Assembly: GCA_945492935.1 (NCBI GenBank)
Contig: CALYVE010000068.1
Coordinates: forward strand, 1-8,010
Length of the DNA: 8,010 nt
Source: an uncultured Lachnospiraceae bacterium
GTDB taxonomy: Bacteria; Bacillota; Clostridia; Lachnospirales; Lachnospiraceae
Reading direction: 5' to 3'
Shown: piece after piece, positions 1 through 5,926 of the stretch
How the letters are laid out: every line of letters begins with the position of its first letter
Numbering within the stretch: the stretch's first letter is position 1
Made by a program: the position numbers and the translations under genes
Notes under the pieces: generated by a model
The model's input: the letters and a program-made list of their open reading frames with translations, nothing else
Told to the model about the DNA's origin: nothing
The model's database searches: none

Positions 1-552
1 ACAACCGACGTAGGACAGCATCAGATGTGGGCAGCACAGTATTTCAGCTATTCTCGCCCAAGACAGTTCCTTTCATCCGGCGGACTTGGTACGATGGGAT
101 TCGGTGTAGGGGCTTGTATCGGCGCTAAGGTAGGTGTTCCGGAGAATATTACAGTTAATATTGCAGGCGATGGATGCTTCCGTATGAATATGAATGAAAT
201 CGCAACAGCAGCAAGATATAACATTCCGATTATTCAGGTCGTAATTAACAATCATGTATTAGGTATGGTTAGACAGTGGCAGACATTGTTCTATGACAAG
301 CGATATTCTAATACGGTATTAAATGATAGTGTTGATTTTGTTAAGGTTGCAGAAGGCTTAGGTGCAACCGGCATCCGTGTTACAACATTAGCCGAGTTTG
401 AAGATGCTATGAAGAAGGCTGTTAAGGCAAATGGTCCGGTTGTAATTGATTGTATGATTGGCGAAGACGATAAGGTTTGGCCAATGGTAGCAGCCGGCGC
501 AGCACTTGAAACCTGTTTCGATGACTTAGATTTGGCAAAAAAAGAGAAATAA
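1..552 (+). CDS. ilvB: Acetolactate synthase large subunit, C-terminal part (5' end off window)
   Basis: This is the C-terminal 183 codons of the thiamine-diphosphate enzyme that condenses two pyruvates to acetolactate (or pyruvate plus 2-ketobutyrate) in branched-chain amino-acid synthesis. The frame is open from base 1 and begins with TTDVGQHQMWAAQYF, a hallmark of the family's TPP-binding C-terminal domain, so the start lies upstream and the first ATG inside the window (25) is internal. The ThDP/Mg motif is visible: AGDGCF at about 163-177, ending in the NN pair at 247-252. The following LGMVRQWQ segment is typical of anabolic acetohydroxyacid synthase. The tail with VWPMVAAGAALE matches the normal C-terminus, so nothing suggests truncation at the 3' end. 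serC follows after 18 nt, so the genes are probably co-transcribed. No ilvN small subunit follows directly; it may lie elsewhere. Family assignment is very secure; the split between anabolic and other TPP enzymes rests on the RQWQ motif. Confidence 0.95.
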   Translation, partial: TTDVGQHQMWAAQYFSYSRPRQFLSSGGLGTMGFGVGACIGAKVGVPENITVNIAGDGCFRMNMNEIATAARYNIPIIQVVINNHVLGMVRQWQTLFYDKRYSNTVLNDSVDFVKVAEGLGATGIRVTTLAEFEDAMKKAVKANGPVVIDCMIGEDDKVWPMVAAGAALETCFDDLDLAKKEK

Positions 553-556
553 ATTT

Positions 557-562
557 AGGAGG
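557..562 (+). promoter_or_regulatory. Ribosome binding site of serC (AGGAGG)
   Basis: A consensus AGGAGG sits 8 nt before the ATG at 571, in the 18-nt gap after the ilvB stop. It fixes the serC start and indicates strong translation. Confidence 0.85.
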
Positions 563-570
563 ATTCAAAA

Positions 571-1653
571 ATGGCAAGAGTATTTAATTTTTCAGCAGGA
601 CCATCTGTATTACCGGAGGCAGTATTAAAGCAGTGTGCAGAAGATATGATGGACTACAAGGGATCCGGCATGAGTGTAATGGAGATGAGCCACCGTTCAA
701 AGGTTTATGATAATATCATAAAGGAAGCGGAGCAGGATCTTAGAGATTTGATGGAGATTCCGGATAACTATAAGGTATTATTCCTTCAGGGCGGTGCGTC
801 ACAGCAGTTTGCTGCAGTTCCTATGAACCTTATGAAAAATGGTGTAGCTGATTACATTATCACAGGTCAGTGGGCTAAGAAGGCATATGAGGAAGCAAAA
901 AAGTATGGTAAAGCAAATGCAGTTGCTTCATCTGCTGATAAGACATTCTCATACATTCCGGATTGTTCTGATCTTCCGATTGATGAAGATGCAGATTACG
1001 TTTACATTTGTCATAACAATACAATTTATGGTACAGCATTTAAGGAGCTTCCTAATACAAAGGGCAAAATTCTTGTTGCTGATATGTCATCTGATATTCT
1101 TTCACAGCCGGTTAATGTTTCCGACTATGGTATGATTTACTTTGGTGTTCAGAAGAACGTTGGTCCTGCAGGAGTTGTAGTTGTAATTATTCGTGAGGAT
1201 CTTATTCGTGATGATCTTCCGGAGTTTGTTCCGACTATGTTAAAGTACAAGACACAGGCTGATAATGATTCTCTTTATAATACACCTCCATGCTATGGAA
1301 TTTACGTATGTGGTCTTGTATTTAAGTGGGTTAAGGAAATGGGCGGCCTTACAGCAATGAAGGCTCATAATGAGAAGAAAGCAGCCATTCTTTATGATTT
1401 CCTCGATTCATCAAAGATGTTCAGAGGAACGGTTGAGAAGAAGGATCGTTCGCTTATGAACGTACCATTTGTAACGGGTAACGATGAATTGGATGCGAAG
1501 TTTGTTAAGGAAGCAACAGCAGCCGGCTTCGTTAACCTCAAGGGTCACAGAACCGTTGGCGGTATGCGTGCATCCATCTACAATGCTATGCCAATTGAGG
1601 GCGTTGAGAAGCTTGTACAGTTCATGAAGGATTTTGAGGAAGCAAATTCATAA
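571..1653 (+). CDS. serC: Phosphoserine aminotransferase
   Basis: PLP-dependent cytosolic aminotransferase (class V fold) that converts 3-phosphohydroxypyruvate plus glutamate to O-phosphoserine and 2-oxoglutarate, the second step of serine synthesis; in many bacteria it also acts in pyridoxal phosphate synthesis. The 360-residue length is normal. The N-terminus reads FNFSAGPSVLP (residues 5-15), diagnostic of SerC, with the HRS motif (41-43) supplying the substrate-phosphate arginine. GGASQQF (74-80) is the cofactor-phosphate loop, TGQW (98-101) carries the ring-stacking tryptophan, ADMSSD (170-175) holds the aspartate that contacts the pyridine nitrogen, and K195 in GVQKNVGPAG is the Schiff-base lysine. 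The C-terminal GHRTVGGMRASIYNAM segment is also typical. It starts at an ATG with a consensus AGGAGG upstream and is followed 30 nt later by serA, whose product makes its substrate. Confidence 0.97.
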   Translation: MARVFNFSAGPSVLPEAVLKQCAEDMMDYKGSGMSVMEMSHRSKVYDNIIKEAEQDLRDLMEIPDNYKVLFLQGGASQQFAAVPMNLMKNGVADYIITGQWAKKAYEEAKKYGKANAVASSADKTFSYIPDCSDLPIDEDADYVYICHNNTIYGTAFKELPNTKGKILVADMSSDILSQPVNVSDYGMIYFGVQKNVGPAGVVVVIIREDLIRDDLPEFVPTMLKYKTQADNDSLYNTPPCYGIYVCGLVFKWVKEMGGLTAMKAHNEKKAAILYDFLDSSKMFRGTVEKKDRSLMNVPFVTGNDELDAKFVKEATAAGFVNLKGHRTVGGMRASIYNAMPIEGVEKLVQFMKDFEEANS

Positions 1654-1657
1654 TAAT

Positions 1658-1667
1658 TACGATCGTA
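1658..1667. repeat. 10-bp perfect palindrome between serC and serA
   Basis: TACGATCGTA is a perfect, loopless palindrome just upstream of the serA ribosome binding site. As RNA it would form at most a 3-bp stem, so it is not a terminator. It could be a DNA-binding half-site pair, or chance; no second copy was seen in the window. Confidence 0.25.
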
Positions 1668-1670
1668 TAT

Positions 1671-1675
1671 AGGAG
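1671..1675 (+). promoter_or_regulatory. Ribosome binding site of serA, decides the start
   Basis: AGGAG lies 8 nt before ATG 1684. The longer open frame would begin at GTG 1675, but that GTG overlaps the last base of the AGGAG itself and has no separate site upstream, so the ATG at 1684 is preferred. Confidence 0.85.
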
Positions 1676-1683
1676 TGAAGGAA

Positions 1684-2847
1684 ATGACAAAGATTAATTG
1701 CTTGAATCCAATCGCTGCATGTGGTATGGATTTATTTACAGATAAGTATGAGAAGACAGAAGATTTCGCAGCAGCTGATGCGGTGCTTGTTCGTAGTGCC
1801 GCTATGCATGATTTGGAGCTTTCCGATCATTTGATTGCTGTTGCAAGAGCAGGAGCCGGCGTAAATAATATTCCGCTTGACAAGTGTGCAGAGAAGGGTA
1901 TTGTTGTATTCAACACACCGGGCGCTAATGCAAATGGTGTTAAGGAGCTTGTAATTGCCGGTATGTTACTTGCATCAAGAGATTTGATGGGTGGCTATAA
2001 CTGGGTAAAGGAAAATGCTTCGGATGAGAATATTGGCAAGGCTGTAGAAAAACAGAAGTCGAAGTATGCCGGTAACGAAATTCTTGGCAAGAAGCTTGGT
2101 GTAATCGGTCTTGGTGCTATCGGTGCTAAGGTTGCAAACATTGCTTATCGCCTTGGTATGGAAGTATATGGTTATGATCCATATGTATCTGTAGATGCAG
2201 CTTGGAGACTTTCAAGCCATGTTAAGCATATTACTAACGTAGAGGATATTTACAGAGAATGTGACTACATTACCGTTCATGTTCCTGCGCTTGATTCTAC
2301 AAAGGGTATGATTAATAAGGATGCCTTCGCTCTTATGAAGGACGGTGTTAAGATTTTGAATTTTGCAAGAGATATTCTTGTAAATGATGATGATATGATG
2401 GAAGCTCTTGCATCAGGAAAGGTTGCAAAATATGTTACAGATTTTCCAAATGCGAAGATTGCCGGCGTAGACAATGTAATTACGCTGCCACACCTTGGTG
2501 CATCAACAGAGGAATCTGAAGATAACTGTGCAATTATGGCAGTTAAGCAGATTATGGATTATGTAGAAAATGGTAATATCAAGAATTCAGTGAACTATCC
2601 GGCTTGTGATGCAGGCGTATGTCAGTCTGCTTGTCGTGTGACAGTTTGTCATAAGAATATTCCAAATATGTTGACACGTTTTACAGGCGTTTTTGCTGAA
2701 AAGGGAATTAATGTATCTGATATGGTAAGTAAATCAAGAGGCGATTGGGCATATACTATCTTAGATGTAGCTGAAGTTGCTGATGATTCCATTGCAAATG
2801 CTATTAAGTCAATTGATGGCGTTGTGAAGGTACGTGTTATTAAATAA
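1684..2847 (+). CDS. serA: D-3-phosphoglycerate dehydrogenase (short, ACT-domain type)
   Basis: Cytosolic NAD-dependent oxidoreductase that oxidises 3-phosphoglycerate to 3-phosphohydroxypyruvate, the first step of serine synthesis. The protein has 387 residues from ATG 1684 (390 if the less likely GTG 1675 is used). The order is: substrate-binding domain with RAGAGVNNIP (about 55-64); Rossmann domain with GLGAIG (142-147); NFAR with the substrate-binding arginine at about 229; PHLGAST with the catalytic histidine at about 270; and a C-terminal ACT domain (about 317-387), often the site of serine feedback control. It lacks the longer intervening domain of long-form enzymes. One oddity: between TDFP (about 252-255) and the histidine motif, where D-2-hydroxyacid dehydrogenases usually carry a catalytic glutamate (DVFxxEP-like), the sequence reads NAKIAG with no acidic residue at the expected place. 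The frame is otherwise intact and sits between serC and asd, so the assignment is secure. Confidence 0.95.
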   Translation: MTKINCLNPIAACGMDLFTDKYEKTEDFAAADAVLVRSAAMHDLELSDHLIAVARAGAGVNNIPLDKCAEKGIVVFNTPGANANGVKELVIAGMLLASRDLMGGYNWVKENASDENIGKAVEKQKSKYAGNEILGKKLGVIGLGAIGAKVANIAYRLGMEVYGYDPYVSVDAAWRLSSHVKHITNVEDIYRECDYITVHVPALDSTKGMINKDAFALMKDGVKILNFARDILVNDDDMMEALASGKVAKYVTDFPNAKIAGVDNVITLPHLGASTEESEDNCAIMAVKQIMDYVENGNIKNSVNYPACDAGVCQSACRVTVCHKNIPNMLTRFTGVFAEKGINVSDMVSKSRGDWAYTILDVAEVADDSIANAIKSIDGVVKVRVIK

Positions 2848-2871
2848 TTTATTGAAGTCGACATTGAAAGT

Positions 2872-2875
2872 GAGG
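2872..2875 (+). promoter_or_regulatory. Ribosome binding site of asd (GAGG)
   Basis: GAGG followed by an AT/AG-rich spacer lies 8 nt before ATG 2884, in the 36-nt gap after serA. It is weaker than the serC site but well placed. Confidence 0.6.
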
Positions 2876-2883
2876 ATAAGAAG

Positions 2884-3969
2884 ATGAGTGATAAGTTAAA
2901 GGTCGGTATATTAGGCGGTACAGGTATGGTTGGTCAGCGTTTTATTTCTTTGCTTGAGAATCATCCATGGTTTGAGGTAACAACAATTGCAGCAAGCCCA
3001 AGAAGTGCCGGTAAGACCTACGAAGAAGCGGTAGGAGATCGTTGGAAAATGGATACACCAATGCCGGAGGCTGTGAAGAAGCTTGTAGTTTACAATGTAA
3101 ATGAAGTGGAAACAGTTGCAGCTACCGTTGATTTTGTCTTCAGTGCCGTTGATATGTCGAAGGAAGAAATAAAAGCAATTGAAGAGGCTTATGCAAAGAC
3201 TGAAACACCGGTTGTTTCCAATAATAGCGCACATCGATGGACACCGGATGTTCCGATGGTAGTACCGGAAATCAATGCAGAGCATATGAAGGTTATTGAA
3301 TTCCAGAAAAAGAGACTTGGTACAACAAGAGGATTCGTTGCAGTAAAACCGAATTGTTCGATTCAGTCTTATGCACCTGTACTTACCGCTTGGAAAGAGT
3401 TTGAGCCATATGAAGTTGTAGCAACAACCTATCAGGCAATTTCAGGTGCCGGAAAAAATTTCAAGGATTGGCCTGAGATGGTAGGAAATATCATTCCTTT
3501 CATCGGTGGAGAGGAAGAGAAATCTGAGAAGGAGCCTCTTAGAATTTGGGGAGAAATCAAAGATGGTGTAATTGTACCGGCAAGTGAGCCAAAGATTACA
3601 TGTCAGTGTATCAGAGTTCCTGTATTAAATGGTCATACAGCAGCTGTCTTTGTTAAATTCCGAAAACAGCCTACAAAAGAGCAGTTAATTCAGAAACTTG
3701 TAGAGTTCAAGGGTGTTCCACAGGAAATTGGCCTTCCGAGTGCACCAAAGCAGTTCATCCAGTACATGGAGGAAGATAACAGACCACAGGTTAGCTTAGA
3801 TGTTGATTTTGAAAATGGTATGGGTATCAGTGTAGGACGTATCCGCGAGGATTCCATTTATGATTGGAAATTTGTTGGTTTGTCACACAATACTGTAAGA
3901 GGTGCTGCAGGCGGTGCGGTTCTTTGTGCTGAGCTTTTGAAAGCACAGGGATATATCACAAAGAAATAA
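2884..3969 (+). CDS. asd: Aspartate-semialdehyde dehydrogenase, archaeal/fungal-like type
   Basis: NADP-dependent cytosolic enzyme that reduces aspartyl-4-phosphate to aspartate semialdehyde, the branch-point precursor of threonine, methionine, lysine and diaminopimelate. The protein has 361 residues, normal for the family. The N-terminal GILGGTGMVGQRF (8-20) is the dinucleotide-binding loop, and SPRSAGK (38-44) is the cofactor-phosphate-binding stretch. C158 in KPNCSIQ is the catalytic cysteine, SGAGKNF (187-193) is the glycine-rich loop, and R244 and H251 in RVPVLNGH are the substrate arginine and general base. The NTVRGAAGG motif lies near the C-terminus. The IIPFIGGEEEK segment (203-213) and overall pattern resemble the archaeal/fungal branch rather than the classical Bacillus or E. 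coli enzymes. It is the last gene of the amino-acid block; the following 108 nt hold a promoter candidate but no clear terminator. Confidence 0.95.
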   Translation: MSDKLKVGILGGTGMVGQRFISLLENHPWFEVTTIAASPRSAGKTYEEAVGDRWKMDTPMPEAVKKLVVYNVNEVETVAATVDFVFSAVDMSKEEIKAIEEAYAKTETPVVSNNSAHRWTPDVPMVVPEINAEHMKVIEFQKKRLGTTRGFVAVKPNCSIQSYAPVLTAWKEFEPYEVVATTYQAISGAGKNFKDWPEMVGNIIPFIGGEEEKSEKEPLRIWGEIKDGVIVPASEPKITCQCIRVPVLNGHTAAVFVKFRKQPTKEQLIQKLVEFKGVPQEIGLPSAPKQFIQYMEEDNRPQVSLDVDFENGMGISVGRIREDSIYDWKFVGLSHNTVRGAAGGAVLCAELLKAQGYITKK

Positions 3970-4003
3970 TTCGCAAAATGTAAGCAATTTATGTATGAAA
4001 AAC

Positions 4004-4028
4004 TTGTGATAGCAATTTTTTTGTGATA
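4004..4028. repeat. Direct repeat of TTGTGATA, 17-nt period, over the promoter
   Basis: TTGTGATA occurs at 4004-4011 and again at 4021-4028. The first copy covers the proposed -35 and the second runs into the -10. It may be chance in AT-rich DNA, or a regulator-binding pair. Confidence 0.3.
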
Positions 4029-4032
4029 AGAT
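4004..4032 (+). promoter_or_regulatory. Putative vegetative (SigA-type) promoter with extended -10
   Basis: TTGTGA (4004-4009) as -35 and TAAGAT (4027-4032) as -10 are separated by exactly 17 nt, and TG lies one base before the -10 (4024-4025), giving an extended -10. Transcription would start near 4039, leaving a leader of about 40 nt before the kinase gene. The spacer contains a run of seven T. The element sits in the only sizeable gap of the window, which supports a new transcription unit starting here. Confidence 0.6.
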
Positions 4033-4061
4033 AGCTATTAATGTTGAACAATTATGGAACT

Positions 4062-4067
4062 AGGAGG
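4062..4067 (+). promoter_or_regulatory. Ribosome binding site that decides the kinase start (AGGAGG)
   Basis: A consensus AGGAGG lies 10 nt before ATG 4078. An in-frame ATG at 4054 would put this site inside the coding region and has no site of its own, so 4078 is chosen. Confidence 0.85.
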
Positions 4068-4077
4068 CCATATTACT

Positions 4078-4644
4078 ATGAAGAAATTAGTATTAGTCAC
4101 TTCGCCACCTGCATGCGGAAAGACATTTATTTCTAAGAAGCTTGCAAAGGCGTTACCTAATTGCGTATATTTAGATAAGGACACATTGATTGTATTATCA
4201 AAGCAGATTTTTGTGGTAGCAGGCGAAGAGTATAATAGATCTTCCGATTTCTTCCAGAGAGAGATTAGAGACTACGAATATTATGCGATTCTTGATTTGG
4301 CATTTGAGGCACTTGAGTACAATGATACCGTACTTGTTAATGCACCATTTACATCTGAGATTCGTGATAATGAATATCTTGATAACTTACGAGCAAAGCT
4401 TGCCGAAAAGGGTGCGGAACTTTTTGTTGTCTGGGTACACACAGACATTGAGGTATGTCACCAGAGAATGATTAAGAGAGGTTCCGACCGTGATAAATGG
4501 AAGCTTGAGCACTGGGAGGAGTATTCTGCTTCGCAGAATTTCCACCGCCCAAGAAATATCCCTGAGTTATTTGTATTCCACAATTCTACAGAAGAAGAAT
4601 ACAAATCATCGATGGATGCTGCAGTAAAGGCAATCAGAGGATAA
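4078..4644 (+). CDS. Small P-loop ATPase/kinase, AAA_33 or zeta-like, substrate unknown
   Basis: A 188-residue soluble protein with the layout of small-molecule kinases of the P-loop fold. The Walker A loop is SPPACGKT (9-16), right after a hydrophobic strand (KKLVLVT); the usual first glycine of GxxxxGKT is a serine here. YLDKDTL (31-37) after the second strand resembles the acidic substrate-binding segment of shikimate, gluconate and zeta-like kinases. VLVNAPF (85-91) is the Walker B-like strand, and the basic stretch RMIKRGSDRDKWK (130-142) looks like a LID with phosphate-contacting arginines. The strand LFVVWVHTD (115-123) completes the core. No signal peptide or membrane segment is present. 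It follows a probable promoter and precedes the DUF1015 gene by 31 nt, so it likely heads a new operon. The true substrate cannot be told from sequence; a sugar, amino-acid derivative, RNA or peptidoglycan precursor kinase are all possible. No antitoxin-like gene adjoins it, which argues against a toxin role. Confidence 0.8.
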   Translation: MKKLVLVTSPPACGKTFISKKLAKALPNCVYLDKDTLIVLSKQIFVVAGEEYNRSSDFFQREIRDYEYYAILDLAFEALEYNDTVLVNAPFTSEIRDNEYLDNLRAKLAEKGAELFVVWVHTDIEVCHQRMIKRGSDRDKWKLEHWEEYSASQNFHRPRNIPELFVFHNSTEEEYKSSMDAAVKAIRG

Positions 4645-4664
4645 GTATAACACAATATAATATT

Positions 4665-4670
4665 AGGAGA
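4665..4670 (+). promoter_or_regulatory. Ribosome binding site of the DUF1015 gene (AGGAGA)
   Basis: AGGAGA lies 5 nt before ATG 4676, in the 31-nt AT-rich gap after the kinase stop. It supports this start and co-transcription with the kinase. Confidence 0.75.
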
Positions 4671-4675
4671 ATAAG

Positions 4676-5908
4676 ATGGCAACGATAAAATCATTTTCAG
4701 CATACAGACCAAGAACTGACATTGTAAGTGATGTGGCAGCACTTCCTTATGATGTGTATAATCGCGCTGAGGCGAAAGAGGTTGTAGCAACGCATCCACT
4801 TTCTTTTTTAAGAATTGATCGTGCAGAGACTCAGTTTGACGACAGTGTAAGTACGTATGATCCGTGCGTTTACGCAAAGGCAAAAGAGTTATTAGATGAA
4901 ATGATTGCGAGAGGCGAGTATATTCATGATACAGAGGATATGTATTATATATATGAGCTTGTTATGGATGGACGTGCGCAAACAGGTATTGTTGCATGTG
5001 CTTCTATTTCTGATTATGAGAATAATGTCATCAAAAAACATGAGAATACAAGAGCCGAAAAGGAATTGGACAGAATTACGCATGTAGATACGTGCAATGC
5101 GCAGACTGGACCAATCTTTTTGGCGTATCGTGCACAGGCAGCTATTGACGCTGTCGTTGCGCGTATAAAGAAAGATACACCAACCTATGATTTTGTTTCT
5201 GAAGATGGAATAAGACATACGGTATGGTGTATTTCTTGTGTAGAGGATATTGCGACGATTCGCGATAGCTTTGCGAATCTCGATCAGATTTATATTGCTG
5301 ATGGACATCACCGCGCTGCATCGGCTGTCAAAGTAGGTCTTAAACGCAGAAACGAAGCAGTGAAATATAATGGTGATGAAGAATTTAATTATTTTCTTTC
5401 TGTTTTGTTTCCACACAATCAATTAAAGATTTTACCATATAATCGTGTTGTTCGTGATTTGAATGGATATGATAAGGATACATTCTTAAGCAAGATATCT
5501 GAAAGCTTCACCGTCGAAGCTGTTGATTGTGCATATCAGCCGGAGAAGAAGTCTACGTTTGGTATGTACATGGATGGAAAGTGGTATAAGCTTACAGCGA
5601 AGGAAGACATTTTGTCAGATGATCCGGTCAAAGGACTTGACGTTTCTGTGCTACAGGATAACCTGCTTGCACCAATTCTTGGTATTTTGGATCCGAGAAC
5701 AGATAATCGAATTGATTTTGTTGGTGGAATCAGAGGATTAAAAGAGTTGGAGAAACGTGCAAATTTAGATATGAAGCTAGCATTTTCGATGTTTCCGACA
5801 TCAATTGAAGAATTATTTGATGTGGCAGATGCGGGCTTACTTATGCCGCCAAAGTCTACATGGTTTGAACCAAAGCTTAGAAGTGGAATATTTATTCACA
5901 AATTGTAG
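4676..5908 (+). CDS. DUF1015 family protein, function unproven
   Basis: A 410-residue soluble protein with the full pattern of the DUF1015 family. The N-terminus has IKSFSAYRPR (4-13) and ALPYDVYN (22-29), followed by HPLSFLRI (40-47). KHENT (121-125) is a conserved central motif, IADGHHRAAS (207-216) the most distinctive one, and the C-terminus ends with MPPKSTWFEPKLRSG (390-404). No membrane segment or signal peptide is seen. DGHHR resembles the nucleotide/phosphate-binding motif of ParB/sulfiredoxin-fold proteins, some of which are free-serine kinases; this is a motif-level resemblance only. From general knowledge, DUF1015 genes often neighbour serA and serC, and here they lie 2-4 kb upstream, so a role linked to serine or phosphoserine is plausible but not shown. 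The gene shares its unit with a small kinase and is followed 18 nt later by glgB. Its stop codon (5906-5908) lies in the left arm of the hairpin before glgB. Confidence 0.9.
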   Translation: MATIKSFSAYRPRTDIVSDVAALPYDVYNRAEAKEVVATHPLSFLRIDRAETQFDDSVSTYDPCVYAKAKELLDEMIARGEYIHDTEDMYYIYELVMDGRAQTGIVACASISDYENNVIKKHENTRAEKELDRITHVDTCNAQTGPIFLAYRAQAAIDAVVARIKKDTPTYDFVSEDGIRHTVWCISCVEDIATIRDSFANLDQIYIADGHHRAASAVKVGLKRRNEAVKYNGDEEFNYFLSVLFPHNQLKILPYNRVVRDLNGYDKDTFLSKISESFTVEAVDCAYQPEKKSTFGMYMDGKWYKLTAKEDILSDDPVKGLDVSVLQDNLLAPILGILDPRTDNRIDFVGGIRGLKELEKRANLDMKLAFSMFPTSIEELFDVADAGLLMPPKSTWFEPKLRSGIFIHKL

Positions 5909-5924
5909 GAAAGGGGGTCCTACA
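5904..5924 (+). promoter_or_regulatory. Hairpin with the glgB ribosome binding site in its loop
   Basis: TGTAGGA (5904-5910) and TCCTACA (5918-5924) form a perfect 7-bp inverted repeat around the loop AAGGGGG (5911-5917). The loop is the G-rich Shine-Dalgarno sequence of glgB, ending 9 nt before ATG 5927. The left arm contains the TAG stop of the DUF1015 gene, so a ribosome terminating there would cover and open the stem. It lacks a T-tract, so it is not a terminator. The structure is directly visible; the regulatory role is inferred. Confidence 0.55.
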
Positions 5925-5926
5925 CT

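Noticed and set aside
1675..1683. GTG start for serA, three codons upstream
   Set aside because: The GTG overlaps the AGGAG ribosome binding site that is correctly spaced for ATG 1684.
2851..2870. GTCGAC palindrome flanked by ATTGAA repeats in the serA-asd gap
   Set aside because: The elements are six or seven bases long in AT-rich DNA, with no further copies or alignment to a promoter, so chance is the simplest explanation.
2911..3285. Open frame of 124 codons on the - strand
   Set aside because: It is antisense to the start of asd; the Cys- and Tyr-rich translation is typical of a shadow frame.
3970..4022. Possible terminator after asd because of the T-run at 4016-4022
   Set aside because: No GC-rich stem precedes the T-run; the best pairing is only 3 bp, and the T-run falls in the promoter spacer.
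4054..4077. Upstream ATG start for the kinase gene
   Set aside because: It would place the consensus AGGAGG inside the coding sequence and has no ribosome binding site of its own.
4458..4883. Open frame of 141 codons on the - strand
   Set aside because: It spans the ends of two well-supported + strand genes and their ribosome binding site, with low-complexity translation and no motif.
4892..5422. Open frame of 176 codons on the - strand
   Set aside because: It lies wholly inside the DUF1015 gene, antisense to it; its translation is rich in Ile, Cys and Arg with no recognisable domain, and it has no supporting context.
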